Origin: an uncultured Bacteroidales bacterium
Lineage (GTDB): Bacteria > Bacteroidota > Bacteroidia > Bacteroidales > F082
Direction: 5' to 3'
NCBI GenBank assembly: GCA_900317155.1
Contig: ONFO01000010.1
Span: forward strand, 27,362 to 91,361
DNA length: 64,000 nt
A program made the position numbers and the translations under genes. Shown piece by piece: positions 59,810 to 64,000 of this stretch (position 1 is the stretch's first letter; each line of letters starts with the position of its first letter). The notes below the pieces were generated by a model that did not search any database, was not told the DNA's origin, and worked only from the letters and a program-made list of their open reading frames with translations.

Positions 59810-59850
59810 AAGAAATCCTCTGTAAACCAATTGTTTGCAGAGGATTTCTT
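59810..59850. terminator. Perfect 13-bp hairpin after the ATPase
   Basis: AAGAAATCCTCTG (59810-59822) with CAGAGGATTTCTT (59838-59850). It directly precedes the candidate tRNA-end sequence. Confidence 0.85.
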
Positions 59851-59880
59851 GTCGTACCCGAGGCCGATACATAACCCCAT
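59851..59880 (-). other. Candidate attachment site: tRNA 3'-end-like sequence
   Basis: GTCGTACCCGAGGCCGATACATAACC resembles the reverse complement of a bacterial tRNA 3' end (G-T-A-C-C-C-G-A-G-G-C-C-G), diverging where the T-arm should continue. The integrase begins 184 nt downstream. This is the expected layout of the left junction of an element integrated at a tRNA 3' end. No full tRNA could be folded, so this is inference. Confidence 0.35.
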
Positions 59881-60063
59881 AAACAAGGGAAAACAAAGGA
59901 ATATAAAAGCATTGATTTTCAGCAACAAGTAAATTTCATTTTTTCCTTTGTTTTCAAAAAAGTGTACTTTTTTTGAAAATTAGTACACCTTATAGTACAC
60001 CATGAAGAAAAAAAGAATTATTTTTGCCATACCAAAAGAAAACAAAAGAAATATAGTTGATTC

Positions 60064-61308
60064 ATGGCAAAGATTGAAAACAAGACAAAAGACAACCCAC
60101 GCTTAGAGCAGCGGGTTATGGCTGACGGCAGAATCAGCCTTTATTTGGAGTACTATTTAGGCAGACAAAGCGATCCTGTTTTGGACGAAACTGGGGAACC
60201 CGTCTTATATGAAAGCGGCAAGATGGCCGGAACACCCAAATACAAGGTGAAGCATATTAGAAGCAAAGAGAGTTTGAACTTGTTCCTGGTTGCCAATCCC
60301 AAGACACCCTTTGACAGAAACCAAAACAGGGAAACATTGCAGTTGGCAAAGAAAATCAGATTTGAGAAAGAACAGGAACTGTTGGAAAAGAGAGAAGGAT
60401 TCAGATTGAAGAAAGACCGCCAAATTGACTTTCTCCAATACTTCCAAACCTACATTGACAACTACACCAAGAAAGACGTTAGGATGCTTAGGATTGCTTT
60501 ACAGCGTTTCAAAGACTTCCTGAATGACACACCCGAATACACCCGGTTTGCAAAAGGCATCAAGCCGGAACAGATGGATAAAGACATGATGATTGCCTTT
60601 ACTGAATATTTGCAGAGCCGAAGTATTGGAGAGGGTGCAAAAAGCATCTACCAACGTTTCAAAAAGGTTATCAAATACGCGATTGATCATGACGACATGA
60701 CAAAGAACCCGTGCAATGGGGTCTCTATCAAGATTGACGACCAAATATTGAGGAAAGATGTTCTTTCACTCGATGAGGAAAGAAAACTGATTAGTACCCA
60801 CTACAACGGAGAGAACCCCAATATTAGGCGAGCTTTCATTTTGTGCCTCTATTGCGGTTTGAGGTTTTGTGATGTTAAGGACCTGACCTTTGCCAACGTG
60901 GACTATTCCAATAAGCTGTTGAAATTTGAGCAGAATAAGACAAAGGGACATTCAGCCAACAGCGGGGTTGTTATCCCGCTCAATGATGGACTGTTGAGCC
61001 TGATAGGAGAGCCAACAGATGAGCAATCCAAAGACAGCCTAATATTTCCGTTACCAAGTTACGAGATGTGTAGTAAAGCCGTGAAAAGGTGGGTAAAAAG
61101 AGCCGGCATTGAGAAACATATCAGTTGGCATTGTGCTAGACATTCTTTTGCCGTGAACATCTTGAACGAGGGCGCCAACATCAAGACGGTGGCGAGTTTG
61201 TTGGGGCATTCAGGATTGAAGCACACCGAGAAATATACCCGTGCCGTCGACGAACTGAAGCAGAAAGCAATCAACAGTTTGCCCGAATTAGATATTACAA
61301 ACCTTTAA
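60064..61308 (+). CDS. Tyrosine-type site-specific integrase
   Basis: 414 residues. N-terminal arm-binding domain (~1-130), SAM-like core-binding domain (~125-215) and catalytic domain (~235-400). Catalytic residues: R267 in C-G-L-R-F-C-D, K292 region in Q-N-K-T-K-G, H356 and R359 in W-H-C-A-R-H-S, H382 in L-L-G-H-S and nucleophile Y391 in E-K-Y-T-R-A. This is the Bacteroidota integrase type with a phage SAM-like domain and D-E-V-K/D-L motif. It should move the element starting at the att-like sequence at 59851-59880. Confidence 0.95.
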   Translation: MAKIENKTKDNPRLEQRVMADGRISLYLEYYLGRQSDPVLDETGEPVLYESGKMAGTPKYKVKHIRSKESLNLFLVANPKTPFDRNQNRETLQLAKKIRFEKEQELLEKREGFRLKKDRQIDFLQYFQTYIDNYTKKDVRMLRIALQRFKDFLNDTPEYTRFAKGIKPEQMDKDMMIAFTEYLQSRSIGEGAKSIYQRFKKVIKYAIDHDDMTKNPCNGVSIKIDDQILRKDVLSLDEERKLISTHYNGENPNIRRAFILCLYCGLRFCDVKDLTFANVDYSNKLLKFEQNKTKGHSANSGVVIPLNDGLLSLIGEPTDEQSKDSLIFPLPSYEMCSKAVKRWVKRAGIEKHISWHCARHSFAVNILNEGANIKTVASLLGHSGLKHTEKYTRAVDELKQKAINSLPELDITNL

Positions 61309-61319
61309 TCTCAATTACT

Positions 61320-62249
61320 ATGGAAAGACAATTTGAGTGCGTCGATGAGCAAACCAGTATAAGCAGCCTTTCAATTGAATTGTGCTGCAAGAGGATGGCG
61401 GCCAACTACGAATGCACCGCGCATCAATTGGACGTTATATTGGAAGACAGAAAAGGCGCGATATCGCCTACTTTGGGAGGTAAAATCCTCATCAACACGG
61501 GCGATGATAAGCGGTTGGCCGTGGCAATAGTCAAGATGGTAAAACATTATTTCGGGGACCCAAAGAACAAGCCAAAAAACGCAGCTGACGCGGCTTTGAT
61601 TATAGAGAGTGCCGATGATTGGCTTGAAGGCATAAAACGCAACACCACCAAAACAACGCCGCAAGAATACGTTGATTTAGTCGCCAAGAAAACACGCGAA
61701 AAGTATACTGTTGATGCCGAGAGCAGGGCCAATGGCGAATTTACAAAATCATTCGATGAGATAATAAAAGCCGTGGAACAATGGGCGGAAACGAAACGAA
61801 AGCAACCCAAGACGAAAAAAGCCAAGGAACCCGAACCACGAAAGGCCATCAACAAACATAATCATTTCTGCAGCACAATTACCGAAAACCAGGCACGGAG
61901 ATTATTCCAACTATTGACCGAGAAACAGTACATCAAAGGTGAGGTTTCAGATTGGATGATCATTTGTGGCGTCAGAGAGGGAACTATTGAAAAGCGTATC
62001 GATTGGATCCCGGGGGAGAATGAATTGGGATATTTTGTAAAAGAACTGTTTGGCTCCACGAATGAGTATAAATGGGCTATTACTAAGAAAGTGTTTACAC
62101 TGAAAGGTGAAGACATCAATCAATTATCTATCAAATCCAGTTGTAGTAAAGGTAGTATATCAAAGGACAAGTGGGAAGCGCTTGATAAAATATTGGCCAA
62201 GGCAATAAAAAAAGAATCTTCAATGCTAAACTACTTAAGCAATCTTTAA
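61320..62249 (+). CDS. Unknown protein of the integrative element
   Basis: 309 residues, 11 nt after the integrase. No signal peptide or membrane segment. The N-terminal ~75 residues look compact and helical (S-S-L-S-I-E-L-C-C-K-R-M-A-A), the middle (~85-180) is basic with K-K-T-R-E-K and K-P-K-T-K-K-A-K, and the C-terminal ~120 residues resemble a small winged-helix or SAM-like DNA-binding unit (N-H-F-C-S-T-I-T-E-N-Q-A-R-R-L; A-L-D-K-I-L-A-K-A-I-K-K). A role in element replication or regulation is possible. Terminated by the hairpin at 62273. Confidence 0.55.
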   Translation: MERQFECVDEQTSISSLSIELCCKRMAANYECTAHQLDVILEDRKGAISPTLGGKILINTGDDKRLAVAIVKMVKHYFGDPKNKPKNAADAALIIESADDWLEGIKRNTTKTTPQEYVDLVAKKTREKYTVDAESRANGEFTKSFDEIIKAVEQWAETKRKQPKTKKAKEPEPRKAINKHNHFCSTITENQARRLFQLLTEKQYIKGEVSDWMIICGVREGTIEKRIDWIPGENELGYFVKELFGSTNEYKWAITKKVFTLKGEDINQLSIKSSCSKGSISKDKWEALDKILAKAIKKESSMLNYLSNL

Positions 62250-62272
62250 GTAACGGTTTACAGATGTTTACG

Positions 62273-62308
62273 ATGGTTTACGATGGTTAATTGTCGTAAA
62301 CCATTTTG
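62273..62308 (+). terminator. Terminator after the 61320 gene
   Basis: ATGGTTTACGA (62273-62283) with TCGTAAACCAT (62294-62304), then TTTGTTTT. The word GATGGTTTAC is repeated in tandem just upstream. Confidence 0.8.
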
Positions 62309-62329
62309 TTTTCTATCCTTTATTTCTTT

Positions 62330-62447
62330 GCACCGTGAAACAGCGGCCACGGCAAGGGAAACGCCTTGACCGCTCAACACATGGGCAAAGACGGGGGCGG
62401 ATGTTTCCCCCGCACCCCCGACAGCCCCAACCCTCAAAACTGACACG
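62330..62447 (+). promoter_or_regulatory. GC-rich leader of the HTH gene
   Basis: Distinctly GC-rich stretch with CAAGG-gaaacg-CCTTG and GGGGGCG…CCCCCGC short inverted pairs. A TTTCTTTG near 62323 resembles a degenerate -7 box. It may contain the element's operator or an excision-protein binding region; not proven. Confidence 0.4.
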
Positions 62448-62738
62448 ATGAGCGAGGAAATGAAACAGATGGCCGAACTGATAGCGGTAAACACAATCCT
62501 ATGCACAAAAGAAGTGCTAACAACAGACGAGGCAGCAAAGTATCTTGGTGTCTCAAAATCCTATTTGTACAAACTGACCATGCAGCAGAAAATCCCCCAC
62601 TACAAGCCATTGGGAAAGATGTGCTATTTCAACCGCGTTGAATTGGAACAGTGGCTGCAAAGCAACAGAATTGCAACAGAGGACGAAATCAGCCAAAAAG
62701 CGCAAAACTATTGCATGAAGAAAGGAGCCAGACGATGA
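62448..62738 (+). CDS. Excisionase-type helix-turn-helix DNA-binding protein
   Basis: 96 residues. The middle is the MerR/excisionase winged HTH: L-T-T-D-E-A-A-K-Y-L-G-V-S-K-S-Y-L-Y-K-L-T (about 25-45), then K-I-P-H-Y-K-P-L-G-K-M-C-Y-F-N-R-V-E-L-E-Q-W-L. Such proteins sit next to Bacteroidota integrases and direct excision or transcription. Its TGA overlaps the ATG of the next gene (ATGA), so they are translationally coupled. Confidence 0.88.
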   Translation: MSEEMKQMAELIAVNTILCTKEVLTTDEAAKYLGVSKSYLYKLTMQQKIPHYKPLGKMCYFNRVELEQWLQSNRIATEDEISQKAQNYCMKKGARR

Positions 62739-63985
62739 AAAACGATAGCACTATAGTTGTAAACACTGGAACCGTCGATGCTCCCGATTGGCAAAACTTA
62801 GACTTGAATCCGCGAGAAACATTCGCATTGGATTTTATCAACAACCTATTCACGGACATTTCGAGTATTACGAGCAACAGATCCGCTTGTACTGTCAAAA
62901 TTCCGAGAACCAGGCGAAACGATAGGATTTTTGATTGCGCATACAATCCATCCTACAGCAGTAAATTTCCTTACAGGTATCACGAATGCCGCTGTAGAAT
63001 AAATGACATCGACGTTACCGGCAAAGCATATATGTATCTGTTGGATATGGAAGGTGGTAATTATAGGATTGCAATAGTCTTTGGTTTGATGCAAAACTGT
63101 AAAAAATGGGTCGAAGAGAACCCCAGCCTAAGACAACTCCCGGACAACAAAGAGAGTATACAATGGGATTGGCAAGCAGCGTATAACGATGGTCCTCATG
63201 CAGGTATGCCCGACCCATGGGCGCCCATTTGGTACGGTGACGATGTTGCAAGCTATGTGGCTCATAACGGGATTGGTAAAGCGATGTATTTCGGAATCTA
63301 CAACCCGGGCTTTGCTTTGACATGGCCGGAGGTGCTTTTGGCCAACGTTCACCCATTTGTTACGCTCCGCGAGATCTGGGAGAGAATCATAGCGGCCAAC
63401 AATTTGAATTTCATATTGCCCTCAGATGTCGAGCGTGACATGGAAGATGTAGCCTTAGTCCTGACAAAGATAGATGGCAATATTCCGAATGGAGTTCCGA
63501 CTATTCACACTACTACATTGGATTTACAAGCAACCACACCAATGTACGGCCGTTATCCTCAATACAAATTCGGATTTCACATAGAAGATGAGGGATATTT
63601 CGACTTATCCAACAACTCCGCCAACAGGATTTATTCCCAGGGGTTTAAGCCTGTTATATTAAACATCAACATTCTTTTGAATAATGCCTCAAACCTGATT
63701 GATGATGTTGGAGACGACACATCAAAACTAAAATTGATGGTGTATGACTCTGTAATCAACGAAAAGCAATACATCACGCCTATAAACATGGGGAATGGGG
63801 CATTATACTACCACGGCCAAGTAACACTGACAGGTCGAGACAGCGAGGATGAAAGACAGGGCAGAATCCCCAGTGTAGTTATCGGGCGAATGGAGGTTGA
63901 GTGTCTTTCGCTAGAAAAAGTTGACTTTCAAAAAGCGAAAAGAGATGTCAAACTATCGAACATTGAAAAAAGAGATGTACTATGA
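62735..63985 (+). CDS. Unknown element protein, possibly phage-like tail or structural
   Basis: 416 residues, start set by the ATGA overlap with the HTH gene. It lacks a signal peptide. N-terminal F-I-N-N-L-F-T-D-I-S-S-I and T-V-K-I-P-R-T-R-R-N-D-R-I-F recall the 'P-F-T-L-P-x-T-P-x-N-D-R' region of Bacteroidota prophage tail proteins; V-T-L-R-E-I-W-E-R-I-I-A-A-N-N-L also fits. A beta-rich C-terminus follows (I-N-I-L-L-N-N, V-T-L-T-G-R-D-S-E-D-E-R). The resemblance is by eye only. If right, the element would be a small prophage or satellite rather than a conjugative one. It overlaps the start of the next gene. Confidence 0.45.
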   Translation: MKNDSTIVVNTGTVDAPDWQNLDLNPRETFALDFINNLFTDISSITSNRSACTVKIPRTRRNDRIFDCAYNPSYSSKFPYRYHECRCRINDIDVTGKAYMYLLDMEGGNYRIAIVFGLMQNCKKWVEENPSLRQLPDNKESIQWDWQAAYNDGPHAGMPDPWAPIWYGDDVASYVAHNGIGKAMYFGIYNPGFALTWPEVLLANVHPFVTLREIWERIIAANNLNFILPSDVERDMEDVALVLTKIDGNIPNGVPTIHTTTLDLQATTPMYGRYPQYKFGFHIEDEGYFDLSNNSANRIYSQGFKPVILNINILLNNASNLIDDVGDDTSKLKLMVYDSVINEKQYITPINMGNGALYYHGQVTLTGRDSEDERQGRIPSVVIGRMEVECLSLEKVDFQKAKRDVKLSNIEKRDVL

Positions 63986-64000
63986 TGAAGCCATCCGTCT
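63945..64000 (+). CDS. Start of a further element gene, cut by the window end
   Basis: Two starts are possible: ATG at 63945 giving M-S-N-Y-R-T-L-K-K-E-M-Y-Y-D-E-A-I-R, or ATG at 63982 overlapping the previous stop (ATGA) giving M-M-K-P-S-V. The first reads more like a helix-rich protein start; the second matches the coupling used upstream. The product cannot be named. Confidence 0.35.
   Translation, partial: MSNYRTLKKEMYYDEAIR

Noticed and set aside
59851-59880. A complete tRNA gene
   Set aside because: Only a 3'-end-like stretch is present; no T-arm, anticodon arm or 5' half could be assembled around it.

Overview
The window is chromosomal DNA from a member of the Bacteroidota, most likely an uncultured gut or rumen Bacteroidales. 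Five signs point that way: eight secreted proteins end in type IX secretion (T9SS) C-terminal sorting domains (YPNP motif followed by G-x-Y-x-V/L-R near the end); most genes are preceded by the Bacteroidota -7 box TAnnTTTG rather than a sigma70 box; start regions are AT-rich with weak or absent Shine-Dalgarno sequences; the gene families (GH92, Head-GIN, BspA-type LRR, Kdo transferase, PPi-type phosphofructokinase) are typical; and housekeeping genes alternate with large surface or secreted proteins. No rRNA, complete tRNA or CRISPR array was seen.

Layout. 0-8 kb: DUF805 membrane protein, a C10 (streptopain-type) cysteine protease, PPi-type phosphofructokinase, and a GH92 alpha-mannosidase lipoprotein. 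8-14.2 kb: three tandem, separately promoted and terminated T9SS proteins with Asp-box (BNR) motifs; the last two share near-identical 3' DNA. 14.2-23 kb: a PdxA-like protein with a degraded active site, Kdo transferase with an outer-membrane barrel gene, a giant T9SS subtilisin, and an M16 peptidase. 23-28.6 kb: an expression-cassette region in which one promoter, leader and terminator unit occurs three times, driving unrelated secreted proteins in the first two copies and no gene in the third. 28.7-31.5 kb: purE, hpt, adk and a hexapeptide acyltransferase. 31.7-37.1 kb: four secreted proteins, two of the erythromycin-esterase/ChaN-like superfamily flanked by two carboxypeptidase-regulatory-domain proteins. 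37-43.3 kb: malQ, Head-GIN lipoprotein, deoC, OsmC, thioesterase, TSCPD protein, and a vWA lipoprotein whose MIDAS motifs are in permuted order. 43.4-51.6 kb: BspA-type LRR protein with a long structured leader, a VapBC-like toxin-antitoxin pair, a GH16-GH20 fusion, an esterase, and 5-formyl-THF cyclo-ligase. 51.7-57 kb: a second C10 protease and two C1 (bleomycin-hydrolase type) peptidases. 57-59.8 kb: YitT-family protein and an AAA ATPase with a nuclease-like C-terminus. 59.85 kb to the end: the left part of an integrative element (possible tRNA-derived att site, tyrosine recombinase, unknown gene, excisionase-type HTH, a possible phage-like structural gene, and the start of a further gene).

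Functionally the window describes a cell that degrades extracellular protein (C10, S8, M16, C1 peptidases) and host or plant glycans (GH92, GH16-GH20, MalQ), exporting many products by T9SS. Superimposed on this is a striking set of dispersed short intergenic repeats: an 88-bp palindromic element in two inverted copies, a 124-bp nested palindrome, a family of TATGGC/TATGACC-type hairpins, and sense-oriented gaatctttaaatc repeats just upstream of start codons. The repeated promoter-leader cassette with one empty copy, the permuted vWA protein, the structured leader of the LRR gene, the GH16-GH20 fusion and the right-hand element are the parts most worth a second look. All family assignments come from motif reading; no database search was run.
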